Part shown: positions 17,389 through 25,090 of the stretch, piece by piece
Layout: the number at the start of each line of letters is the position of its first letter
How positions within the stretch are numbered: position 1 is the stretch's first letter
From: Alphaproteobacteria bacterium
GTDB lineage: Bacteria > Myxococcota_A > UBA796 > GCA-2862545
Length of the DNA: 64,000 nucleotides
Direction: 5' to 3'
NCBI GenBank assembly: GCA_020632875.1
Contig: JACKET010000011.1
Coordinates: 1 to 64,000, forward strand
Translations under genes and position numbers: made by a program
Notes under the pieces: generated by a model
What the model saw: only the letters and a program-made list of their open reading frames with translations
Databases searched by the model: none
Told to the model about the DNA's origin: nothing

Positions 17389-19931
17389 GCGGGCGCGACC
17401 GCGACCACCCCGCGACCATGGGCGAGATCACGGCGTTCCTCGAGCGCCACGGCCTGTCCGTCGACCTGCAGCCCGCGCTCGAGGCGTTCGTGTCCGAGAC
17501 CGCGGCGCGCCGGGTCTCGGTGATGCACGCCAACCTCACGAACCTCCCGTCCCTGTTCGGCGACGACACCGAAGAAGACGACGCCACCATCGTGCAGGCC
17601 GGCCCGCCGCGCTTCGACGAAGATGAAGACGAGGCATCGACCGCGCGGATCATCGAGGGCTCCAGCGCGCTCGTCCGCCAGGGGCTGCTCGGCGCCGGTG
17701 GGATGGGCAACGTGTACCGCGCGTTCGAGCCGAACCTGAACCGGCTGCTCGCGATGAAGGTGCTGCACGCCGACCTGCGCCACAACGCCGCGGCCAAGGC
17801 GCAGTTCCTGCTCGAGGCCAGCATCACGGCGCAACTCGCGCACCCCGGCATCCCGCCCGTGCACGCGCTCGGCGAGCACTTCGGCGCGCCCTGCTTCACG
17901 ATGAAGGAGGTCCAGGGCCGCACCCTGTCGCACCTCATCCAGGTCGTGCACTTCGGGGCCGAAGACATCGCGCTCGATGCGCGGTCGTGGTCCGAATCGC
18001 GCATCCTCGACGTGTTCCACAAGGTCTGCGAGGCCGTCGCGTACGCCCACGCCCGCGGCGTCGTGCACTGCGATCTCAAGCCCGCGAACATCATGGTCGG
18101 CGCGTTCGGCGAGGTGCTCGTCATGGACTGGGGCGTCGCGCGTCTCACCGAGCCGGCCGGCGGCACCGGCGAGCCACCCGTCCGCACCGGCCGCACGGGC
18201 AACACCGGGATGACCGCGCTCGCGGGCACGCCGTCGTACATGCCCCCCGAGCAGGCCGCCGGCGACGCCGACCTCGTCGGTCCGCCGTCCGACGTGTTCT
18301 CGCTCGGCGTCATCCTCTACGAGCTCCTCACGGGCGAGCTGCCGTTCCCGGCGAAGAGCAACCTCCAGCGCGTGCGGATGGCCATGGAGGGCGAGATCGC
18401 GCCCATGCGCCTGCCAGCGGGCTCGATCGTCGACGACACGCTGCGCGACATCGTGTTCCGGTGCCTGGCGGCGATGCCCGAGAACCGCTTCGCGAACGCC
18501 CTCGGCCTCGCCGAGGAGATCGGGCGCTGGCGCGAGGGGTCCCAGCGACGCGAACGCGCGTTGAGCCGTGTGCGTGACGCCGAAGAGAAGCTCCCCCTCG
18601 TCCAGCCCATGCGGGACCGCGCCCGCCAGCTACGGGAGCGCGCTGCATCCGTGCTGGCCGGCCGCACCGACGCGTCGCTGCGCACGGCCGCGTGGGACCT
18701 CGAGGACGAGGCCGACCTGCTCGAGCAGCGGGCGAGCCTGGCCCTGCTCGAGGTCGTCCAGACGCTCCACGGCGCCCTGGCGCACGCCCCCGAGCTCTCC
18801 GAGGCCCACGACCTGCTGGCCCGCATCCACCGCGAGCAGCACCGCCGGGCCGAGCAGATGCGCGACTGGGCCGAGGCCGAGCGCCAGCAGATCCTCCTCC
18901 GGGCCCACGACACGGGCCCGCACGAGGCCTACATCGCGGGGCGCGGGCGGCTGGGGCTCCGCACGGCGCCCATCGCCGAGGTCGCGCTCGCCCGCTACGT
19001 CGATCGCGGCCGACGCCTGGTCCCCGAGAAGCACCGGGCGCTGGGCCGCACGCCCATCGTCGACGAGGAGCTGACCGTCGGCTCGTACGCGCTGACCCTG
19101 TCCGCGCCCGGCCACGTCGACGTGACCTACCCCGTGCACATCGACCGCACGCGCGGTTGGCGCGGCACCGACCCCGACGACGTGCCCATCGACATCGTGC
19201 TGCCGCGCACCGAGCAGCTCCGCGAGGGCGAGGTGTACGTGCCGGCCGGCTGGTTCCTGATGGGCGGCGATCCCGAGGCACCCGGCAGCGCGCCCCGCAC
19301 GCGCGTCTGGGTCGACGGCTTCGTCATCCAGCGGGCCCCCGTCACCTGGCGCGAGCTCGCCGAGTTCCTCGCGACGCCCGACGGCGCCGAGATCCGCCAC
19401 GAGGCACTGCACGCGGGCATCGGCCTGTTCCGCGGCACCTGGCCCGCCACCGGTCTGTCGTGGGACCACGCGCGGTCCTACGTCGCGTGGCGTGCGGCGC
19501 GCGACGGGCTCGACTGGCACCTGCCCACCGAAGCCCAGTGGGAGAAGGCGGCACGCGGCGTCGACGGCCGCTGGTTCCCGTGGGGCGACCGGCTCGAGCC
19601 GGGATTCGCCCATGTCCGCGGGGCTGCCGAGGCACCGGTGCTGCCGCGCAGCTGCCACCGGTTCCCCGCCGATGTGTCGCCCTACGGCGTGCGCGGGATG
19701 GCGGGCAACACGCGCGACTGGTGCCTCGACGGGTACGACGCGACCGGGCCGGCATCCGTGATCGGCGCACGCGCGGTGATCCCGCCGCTGGCCGGCGCCA
19801 CGGTGCGCTCGGTGCGGGGGGGCTCGTTCCGACTCCCCGTGCAGGCGGCCCGCGCCGCCGCGCGCAGCGGGCTCGATGCGACCGTCGGCCACGGCGACGT
19901 CGGGTTCCGGATGGTGCGCCCGCTGACGTAG
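17385..19931 (+). CDS. Ser/Thr protein kinase with C-terminal FGE-sulfatase (SUMF1-like) domain
   Basis: The 848-residue product starts at ATG 17385 (ATGA overlap). After about 90 residues comes a Hanks-type kinase (about 95-365) with GAGGMGNVYRAF (P-loop), AMKVLHAD (ATP Lys), HCDLKPANIMV, MDWGVARL (DWG for DFG) and GTPSYMPPEQA. The catalytic HRD is HCD, as in many active bacterial kinases of this subgroup. A helical linker (about 375-530) leads to a beta-rich segment and then an FGE-sulfatase domain (about 614-848: VYVPAGWFLMGG, LPTEAQWEKAARGVDGRWFP, GMAGNTRDWCLDGY, VRGGSF, VGFRMVRP). The two reactive Cys residues of true formylglycine-generating enzymes are absent, so the domain is probably a binding module. 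There is no membrane segment. Confidence 0.92.
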   Translation: MSGRDRDHPATMGEITAFLERHGLSVDLQPALEAFVSETAARRVSVMHANLTNLPSLFGDDTEEDDATIVQAGPPRFDEDEDEASTARIIEGSSALVRQGLLGAGGMGNVYRAFEPNLNRLLAMKVLHADLRHNAAAKAQFLLEASITAQLAHPGIPPVHALGEHFGAPCFTMKEVQGRTLSHLIQVVHFGAEDIALDARSWSESRILDVFHKVCEAVAYAHARGVVHCDLKPANIMVGAFGEVLVMDWGVARLTEPAGGTGEPPVRTGRTGNTGMTALAGTPSYMPPEQAAGDADLVGPPSDVFSLGVILYELLTGELPFPAKSNLQRVRMAMEGEIAPMRLPAGSIVDDTLRDIVFRCLAAMPENRFANALGLAEEIGRWREGSQRRERALSRVRDAEEKLPLVQPMRDRARQLRERAASVLAGRTDASLRTAAWDLEDEADLLEQRASLALLEVVQTLHGALAHAPELSEAHDLLARIHREQHRRAEQMRDWAEAERQQILLRAHDTGPHEAYIAGRGRLGLRTAPIAEVALARYVDRGRRLVPEKHRALGRTPIVDEELTVGSYALTLSAPGHVDVTYPVHIDRTRGWRGTDPDDVPIDIVLPRTEQLREGEVYVPAGWFLMGGDPEAPGSAPRTRVWVDGFVIQRAPVTWRELAEFLATPDGAEIRHEALHAGIGLFRGTWPATGLSWDHARSYVAWRAARDGLDWHLPTEAQWEKAARGVDGRWFPWGDRLEPGFAHVRGAAEAPVLPRSCHRFPADVSPYGVRGMAGNTRDWCLDGYDATGPASVIGARAVIPPLAGATVRSVRGGSFRLPVQAARAAARSGLDATVGHGDVGFRMVRPLT

Positions 19932-20057
19932 CGCCCTGATTCACGATCGTTCACAGGCCACGAGCCGCGACGAGACCGACCACGGGGGACCCTGCGATTT
20001 CGCCCGTCGCGCCCGGCACGCGCCTTGCGATGCACCCTCCCGCATGGGGAGGTTCCG

Positions 20058-20864
20058 ATGGCGACCTACGTCCACCACTTCGAGCTGCTCGCGAGCGTGC
20101 CGCTGTCGTGCATCGACGGCCGCGCGCACCGGCCGGTCATCGGCACGCCCGGCGGCTCCATCGGCGAGCTCGTCGTCGTGCTCGGCGCGGTCGAGTCGCT
20201 CGGCGGCACGCCGTGGGATCCGCCACGACTGGACGGCCTGATCACGGCCCTCCTGCGTCAGGTCGGCCCGCTCTACATGCACACGGATGCGGCGGCGGCC
20301 GTCCGGCTCGCCCACGCGGCGGGCCTCGAGGCGTCCGACTGGCGCGAAGCCCTCGACCTCCTGCTGCACCCTCCCGCAGACCGCGCGAACGCCGTGCTCG
20401 ACGCGGTGATCGACCCCGCCAACGTCGGATGCGGCCACCTCCGCAGGCTGCTCGAGCGCGAGGGAGACGGCCCACGTCCCGCCCTCGTCGCCGGGCTCGT
20501 CCGCGCCGCGCTCGCGGCCTCCCACCGGGGTGAGGAGGGCGTGGTTCTCGAGGTCCTCGAAGGCCACCACGCCGAGGAGGAGGTCGCGGTCTTCCCGAGC
20601 TGCACCGCCACCGGGCACGGCCGCGCACAGCCCGTCGTGCCCCGCGACGACGCGGCCGCGCGCTTCGTCTACCACCCGGATGCGGCCCGCTGGGTGCGCC
20701 GGCAGCTGTGCCGGTTCCTCGAGGCACGCGGCGAGGTCGACTCCGCGCCGCGGCTGCTCGAAGAGGCCGACCGGCTCGCCACGATCGAGCTCCAGCACAC
20801 CCTCGACGCCCTCGCGCCCGACCTCCCCCTGCGGGTGGTCGCGCCGGACTGCACCGCCCCCTGA
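20058..20864 (+). CDS. Uncharacterised protein with CxDxR motif (possible beta-carbonic-anhydrase relative)
   Basis: The 268-residue product follows GGGGAGG, a strong ribosome binding site 5-11 nt before ATG 20058. I do not recognise a named family. Its N-terminus has SCIDGRAHRPVIGTPGG, where C-x-D-x-R resembles the zinc Cys plus Asp-Arg dyad of beta-carbonic anhydrases, and residues near 116 read GCGHLRRLL, which has the Cys and His of the second zinc motif in a different order. The rest is helical, with VVLEVLEGHHAEEEVAVFP and a C-terminal helical segment. No signal peptide or membrane segment is seen. It stands alone, 126 bp after the kinase operon and 4 bp from the stop of the convergent histidine kinase. 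Confidence 0.5.
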   Translation: MATYVHHFELLASVPLSCIDGRAHRPVIGTPGGSIGELVVVLGAVESLGGTPWDPPRLDGLITALLRQVGPLYMHTDAAAAVRLAHAAGLEASDWREALDLLLHPPADRANAVLDAVIDPANVGCGHLRRLLEREGDGPRPALVAGLVRAALAASHRGEEGVVLEVLEGHHAEEEVAVFPSCTATGHGRAQPVVPRDDAAARFVYHPDAARWVRRQLCRFLEARGEVDSAPRLLEEADRLATIELQHTLDALAPDLPLRVVAPDCTAP

Positions 20865-20868
20865 CGCG

Positions 20869-22113
20869 TCAGGACGCCCAGTCGACCGGGAGCAGCAGCT
20901 CCACCGTCGTCCCCGCCCCCGGCTCCGATGCGATGGACATCGCGCCCCCCATGAGCTCGCACAGCCCGCGGGTGATGGAGAGCCCGAGGCCCGAGCCGCC
21001 GAACCGCCGGGTGGCCGACCCGTCGCCCTGGGTGAACGCATCGAGCACGGACGCGAGCTCGTCGGGCGACATCCCCAGCCCGGTGTCGGCGACGCTGAAC
21101 AACAGGTAGGGGTCGCGGCGGCTGACGGTCAGCACCGCCCGCCCACGCGGCGCGAACTTCGCCGCGTTGTCGAGCAGGTTGGTGAGGCACTGCGCCACCT
21201 TCGTCGGGTCCGCGAACATCCCGCCGATCTCGGCCTCGACGCGCACCTCGAGCGTGCTGCCGGTCGCGGCGAACCGCGGCGCCACGTCGCGCGCGAGGCC
21301 CGCGACCAACCCGCGGACGTCGAAGCGGATGGGCTCCAGCTCGACGTGCCCGGCTTCGATGCGGGTCATGTCGAGGACGTCGGTGACGAGCGCGAGGAGG
21401 TGGCGCCCGGCCGACAGCACCTTGCCGAGGTCTTCGACGTAGCTCGGCAGACCGTCGTCCTCGGCGTCGTCGCGGAGCATCTCGCCGTACCCGATGATGG
21501 CGTTCAGCGGCGTGCGGAGCTCGTGGCTCATGTTGGCGAGGAACCGGCTCTTCGCCCGGCTCGCCGCGAGGGCCTCGTCGCGGGCGACCTCGAGCTCGCG
21601 GGCCATCGAGCCCCACTGCCGCTCGATCCGCACCCGCTCGATGGCGGTGCCCACGGCGCGCCCCACCGAGCGCAGCACGTCGGCCCATCGCGCCGACCAT
21701 TCGGGCGTCGCATGCACACCGAGCACCAACGCGCCCACGAGACCGGAGTGCCCCACCAGGGGGACCGCGAGGAGCCCGTCGCCGAGGGGCGCTGGCGCAT
21801 CGAAGCCCAGCGTCTCGCGCGCCTGGAGCAGCACGCCGAGCTTGTCGGGCATCCGCGTGTCACGGCCCACCTCGACCCACTCGTCGCCCGCGACGAACAG
21901 GGCCGCGCCCTGGTTGAGCTGCAGCGCCGCGCAGGCCCTCACGACCTCGAGCACGCCGACGCAGAACAGGGACTCTTCGCGGGCGTCGCAGACCAGTCGG
22001 TCGACCCGGTGCTGGAGCGCGAGCTCTTCGACGCGCGCACGGGACGCAGCGAGCCCGTCGACCTCGGCTTCGAGCTCGAGCACCCGCGCGCGCAGCTCTT
22101 CGAGCTCACCCAT
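20869..22113 (-). CDS. Soluble GAF-domain histidine kinase
   Basis: The 414-residue protein begins with a short coiled coil (ELEELRARVLELEAEVDGL), then a GAF-type sensor (about 35-165), HisKA with FLANMSHELRTPLNAIIGYG near residue 200, and an ATPase domain with NLLDNAAKFAPRG, DTGLGMSP, and GSGLGLSITRGL. All catalytic boxes are intact. There is no receiver domain and no membrane segment, so it is a cytoplasmic sensor kinase whose partner response regulator is not adjacent; the receivers of the 13686 kinase are candidates only by proximity. Upstream of the ATG there is a G/C-rich stretch with a run of ten C on the + strand at 22134-22143. The gene is convergent to the CxDxR protein. Confidence 0.92.
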   Translation of the reverse strand: MGELEELRARVLELEAEVDGLAASRARVEELALQHRVDRLVCDAREESLFCVGVLEVVRACAALQLNQGAALFVAGDEWVEVGRDTRMPDKLGVLLQARETLGFDAPAPLGDGLLAVPLVGHSGLVGALVLGVHATPEWSARWADVLRSVGRAVGTAIERVRIERQWGSMARELEVARDEALAASRAKSRFLANMSHELRTPLNAIIGYGEMLRDDAEDDGLPSYVEDLGKVLSAGRHLLALVTDVLDMTRIEAGHVELEPIRFDVRGLVAGLARDVAPRFAATGSTLEVRVEAEIGGMFADPTKVAQCLTNLLDNAAKFAPRGRAVLTVSRRDPYLLFSVADTGLGMSPDELASVLDAFTQGDGSATRRFGGSGLGLSITRGLCELMGGAMSIASEPGAGTTVELLLPVDWAS

Positions 22114-22196
22114 GCAGACCCGCCATGCGAGATCCCCCCCCCGGGGTCCCTCAGAGGGTACCGCGCCCGATCGCGCGGGCGGTTTTCACCACCCTT

Positions 22197-23705
22197 TCAT
22201 CGGCTCGCGACGAGCAACCCGAGCCGCGCGAGCGAGTCGACGCGATCCTGGACGAGGTCGGTGAGCACCCGGAGTCGCCCGTCGTGGTCGGACGGGCGCG
22301 CGCCCGGCCAGCCCACCTGGAGCGAGCCGCTCTCCTCCAGCGCGACGAGGCGCGCGGCGAGCTCGGGCACCGTGGTGCGCCCGTCGAGCTCGCGCAGGAA
22401 CAGCCGTCCCAGCGCCCCGATCCGGACGTTCTGGTGCAGCAGGCTCGGCACGCTCTCGCGATCCGCGAGCTGACGAGCCAGCCCCCACACCCGCGGTCGT
22501 GCGCCCGCGCTCGCGGAGATCGGGCTCTTCCACACGTGCAGGCCCACCCAGTCGCGCATCACGCACGCGAGCAGCGTCTGCACGAGGTCGATTGGATCCC
22601 GCTGGGCCTCGGGGAGCGCGCCCAGGATCTCGTCGAACGAGGGGCGCTCGGGACACACGCGCAGCAGGTGCAGCAGCGCGAGCTTGCTCGTCGGCGTGCC
22701 CGCCGAGAACCCACCGCTCGGGCTCTGGAGCTCCCAGGCGCCGTCGGCGGGTGGCGGCCCGGAGGCCGTGAAGCGCGCCGAGAACCGGAAGGCCCGCATG
22801 CGCTCGGGGTCGAACGTGCGGTCGGGCTTCACCTCGGCGCGGACCAGCAGGCTCTGCCGGAACCGGCGGTCGCCGAGGAAATCGAGGTAGCGCCCGGCGC
22901 CCACGGGCCCCAGCGGCTCGAGCACGGACTCGACGTCGGGCCCGTAGTTCGCGGGGAGCGAGCGCGGGAGCTGGACGTCGGTGAGGTACGCGAGCCCCGC
23001 CGCCGCGGCGCGCGCCACGAAGTCCTCGAACCACAGGGGGTGGTTGAAGGTCTCGAGCCACTCGTGGAACAGGTAGCCGTCTTCGTGCTCGTCGAACTCG
23101 GCGACGATCGCGTCGAGGTCGTGGGCCCAGGCGGCGCGCGGCTTCTGGCTCGCCAGGAACCTCAAGAGCTCGCGGGCCTGTGCGATGCGGTCGCGCGGGG
23201 CCTCGATCGACGCCGTGTGCCTGAGCAGCAGCTCGCGGATGACGATCCGGTCGGACCACCCCGGGAACACGTTGTACGAGACGTACATCACGCCCGTGGC
23301 CGTGAGCCGCGCGGAGAGCCCCAGCAGCGCATCGGCGACCTCGGGCGGCACCCAGCTGAACACCCCGTGGGCGATGATGTAGTCGAAGTCGCCCCACGAC
23401 GCGTCGATCGTGGTGAGGTCGGCCGCGACGAACCGGATGTTCGACAGCCCGAGCTCGCGCCGCATCGCGTCGGCCTCGCCCACCTGGGCCTCGGAGAGGT
23501 CGACGCCGACGAACGTGGCCTTCGGGAAGGCCGCAGCGAGGGCGAGGAGGTTCGCCCCGCGCGCGGTGCCGATAGCCAGAACGCGCGCCGTCTCGGGGTC
23601 GGGCGCGTCCACGCCGTGCAAGCGGGCCCTCGCGGCGAGCCCATCGAGGTGGGTGCCTTCGTGGAGGGCGTCTGGGTAGGGCATGTCGGCGTAGGGGTCG
23701 GTCAT
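22197..23705 (-). CDS. Class I SAM methyltransferase with methyltransferase regulatory domain
   Basis: The 502-residue product starts at ATG 23705 (MTDPYADMPYPDALHEGTHL). Residues about 30-160 are a Rossmann methyltransferase: VLAIGTARGANLLALAAAFP (motif I), FVGVDLSEAQV (acidic loop binding the ribose), FVAADLTTI and DFDYIIAHGVFSWVP. Residues about 190-270 match the 'predicted methyltransferase regulatory domain' type (VSYNVFPGWSDRIVIRELLL, HEWLETFNHPLWFEDF). The C-terminal part is helical with an LHLLRVCPERPSFDEIL segment. This architecture is common in Proteobacteria and Myxococcota; the substrate is unknown. Start MTDPY is preferred over longer in-frame starts because it matches family N-termini and follows GGGGGAG. 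Confidence 0.9.
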   Translation of the reverse strand: MTDPYADMPYPDALHEGTHLDGLAARARLHGVDAPDPETARVLAIGTARGANLLALAAAFPKATFVGVDLSEAQVGEADAMRRELGLSNIRFVAADLTTIDASWGDFDYIIAHGVFSWVPPEVADALLGLSARLTATGVMYVSYNVFPGWSDRIVIRELLLRHTASIEAPRDRIAQARELLRFLASQKPRAAWAHDLDAIVAEFDEHEDGYLFHEWLETFNHPLWFEDFVARAAAAGLAYLTDVQLPRSLPANYGPDVESVLEPLGPVGAGRYLDFLGDRRFRQSLLVRAEVKPDRTFDPERMRAFRFSARFTASGPPPADGAWELQSPSGGFSAGTPTSKLALLHLLRVCPERPSFDEILGALPEAQRDPIDLVQTLLACVMRDWVGLHVWKSPISASAGARPRVWGLARQLADRESVPSLLHQNVRIGALGRLFLRELDGRTTVPELAARLVALEESGSLQVGWPGARPSDHDGRLRVLTDLVQDRVDSLARLGLLVASR

Positions 23706-23764
23706 GGCTCCCCCTATGACGTGCGCGGGGAGAAACAACCGCCGCCGCTCCACGTAGGACCGTC

Positions 23765-25090
23765 GTGTGGTGGTCGATCCTGGCATTGGCGGATCCGGTC
23801 GCGGATCGGTGTGTGGAGTCCGGAAGCCTCGATGCGGCCGGGCACGCCGACCTCGTCGTGCTGCGGCGGCGGTCGTTCGCCGAGCCCGACGCCGTGCTCG
23901 TCGATGCCGAGCGCTTCGCCGACCGCTGGCCCGACTGCCCTGCGGGCTGGATGCTCGCCGCGGCGATCGAGCGCGCCCGCGCCCGGGAGGACGAGGCCCT
24001 CGCGCACCTCGACCGTGCGGCAGGCGTCGCGCCGGACTGGCCGGAGGTGGCGCGCGCCCACGCCGCGGCCCACGCGCGATCGGGCGATCCGAGCCACCTC
24101 GCGCAGGCCTACGCCCTCGCGCCGGACGACGCCGAGCTCGAGGTCCTGCGCATCCTGTCGCTGCCCGTCTCGGAGCGCGCCGATCCCTGGCGAGCCCTGA
24201 TCCAGCGCCACCCCGACGATTCCACCGCCGTCCGTGCCGCCCTGGAGGGCCTCGTCGAGGCCGGACACCCGCTCGAGGCCCGCGAGCTGGGGCTCCTCGC
24301 CGTCGATCAGAACGGAGACGGTGCGCTCGCCGAGGTCGTCGCCGGCCTGCGCAGCCCGTACGAGCCGCCTCCGCCGCCCCGCGAGCGACGGCCCGCGGAG
24401 TACCGCGTGCTCGAGGACGGCACCACCGAGATCGTCGTCTACAGCCCCGGACGCGCGCGGGAGGCGCTCACGTCCCGCCTCGCCGAGATCGGCTACGGCC
24501 ACGCCGAGCCCATCCGCGGCGGCACCCGCTACCACAGCGACACCCCCGTCCGGCCGTACGTCGACATCCTCGACGACGGCACCGTCCACGTGCAGGAGAG
24601 CGGCGCCGTGTCGCTCGCCGGTCCCCCGCCGCCCGGCATCAAGCTCGGCAACACCGGCGCCCGGCTGTGGGGCCCGATCCTCTCCGTCAGCGAGGTGATC
24701 TCCGCACGGAAGCTCCGTCCCGACCGGGTCCGCGTGATGGAGGAGATCTGGCTCGAGGTCACCGAGTGGCGGCAGGCCATGACCCGCCAGACCTTCGCCG
24801 GAGCGCTCGGCGAAGCGCTCCCCGACCGCCTGCAGGCCCTCTGGGACGACGGCGAGCCGTTCTACGGCGAAGAGCGGCTCGAGACGCCCGCTGCCCGCCG
24901 CGCTGCGCTCCTCGCCCACTGGGCCACCCGCGCCTGCACCGACGAAGGCGACGCCGCCGCAGCGATCGTCGCCCGGTTCCTGCTCCTCGAGGTCGACGCC
25001 TCCGAGACGCCCCTGCTCGCCGAGGAGATCGCGCGCGCCGAGGCCGAAGCGGCCTGCGGGCGCACCCTCAGGGACGCCCCTCCACGATGA
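23765..25090 (+). CDS. Uncharacterised protein with TPR-like N-terminal half
   Basis: The 441-residue product starts at GTG 23765, four bases after a TAGGAC box. MWWSILALADP could be a short signal peptide. Residues about 45-180 have helix-pair composition typical of TPR-like repeats (AGWMLAAAIERARAREDEAL, LAHLDRAAGVAPDWPEVARA). A middle segment (about 200-300) is proline-rich then beta-rich (EYRVLEDGTTEIVVYSPGRA, PVRPYVDILDDGTVHVQESG). The C-terminal part is helical with two Cys (ATRACTDEG and AEAACGRTL). No catalytic motif was recognised. Its 3' end overlaps the 3' end of the convergent FG-GAP gene by 23 bp. Function unknown. Confidence 0.65.
   Translation: MWWSILALADPVADRCVESGSLDAAGHADLVVLRRRSFAEPDAVLVDAERFADRWPDCPAGWMLAAAIERARAREDEALAHLDRAAGVAPDWPEVARAHAAAHARSGDPSHLAQAYALAPDDAELEVLRILSLPVSERADPWRALIQRHPDDSTAVRAALEGLVEAGHPLEARELGLLAVDQNGDGALAEVVAGLRSPYEPPPPPRERRPAEYRVLEDGTTEIVVYSPGRAREALTSRLAEIGYGHAEPIRGGTRYHSDTPVRPYVDILDDGTVHVQESGAVSLAGPPPPGIKLGNTGARLWGPILSVSEVISARKLRPDRVRVMEEIWLEVTEWRQAMTRQTFAGALGEALPDRLQALWDDGEPFYGEERLETPAARRAALLAHWATRACTDEGDAAAAIVARFLLLEVDASETPLLAEEIARAEAEAACGRTLRDAPPR

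Noticed and set aside
20869..20945. Operon link between the CxDxR protein and the neighbouring histidine kinase
   Set aside because: The genes are convergent with a 4-bp gap, so they cannot share a transcript.
22134..22143. Poly-C tract as phase-variation site of the histidine kinase
   Set aside because: It is upstream of the start, with no matching evidence of promoter spacing; could be chance in a GC-rich gap.
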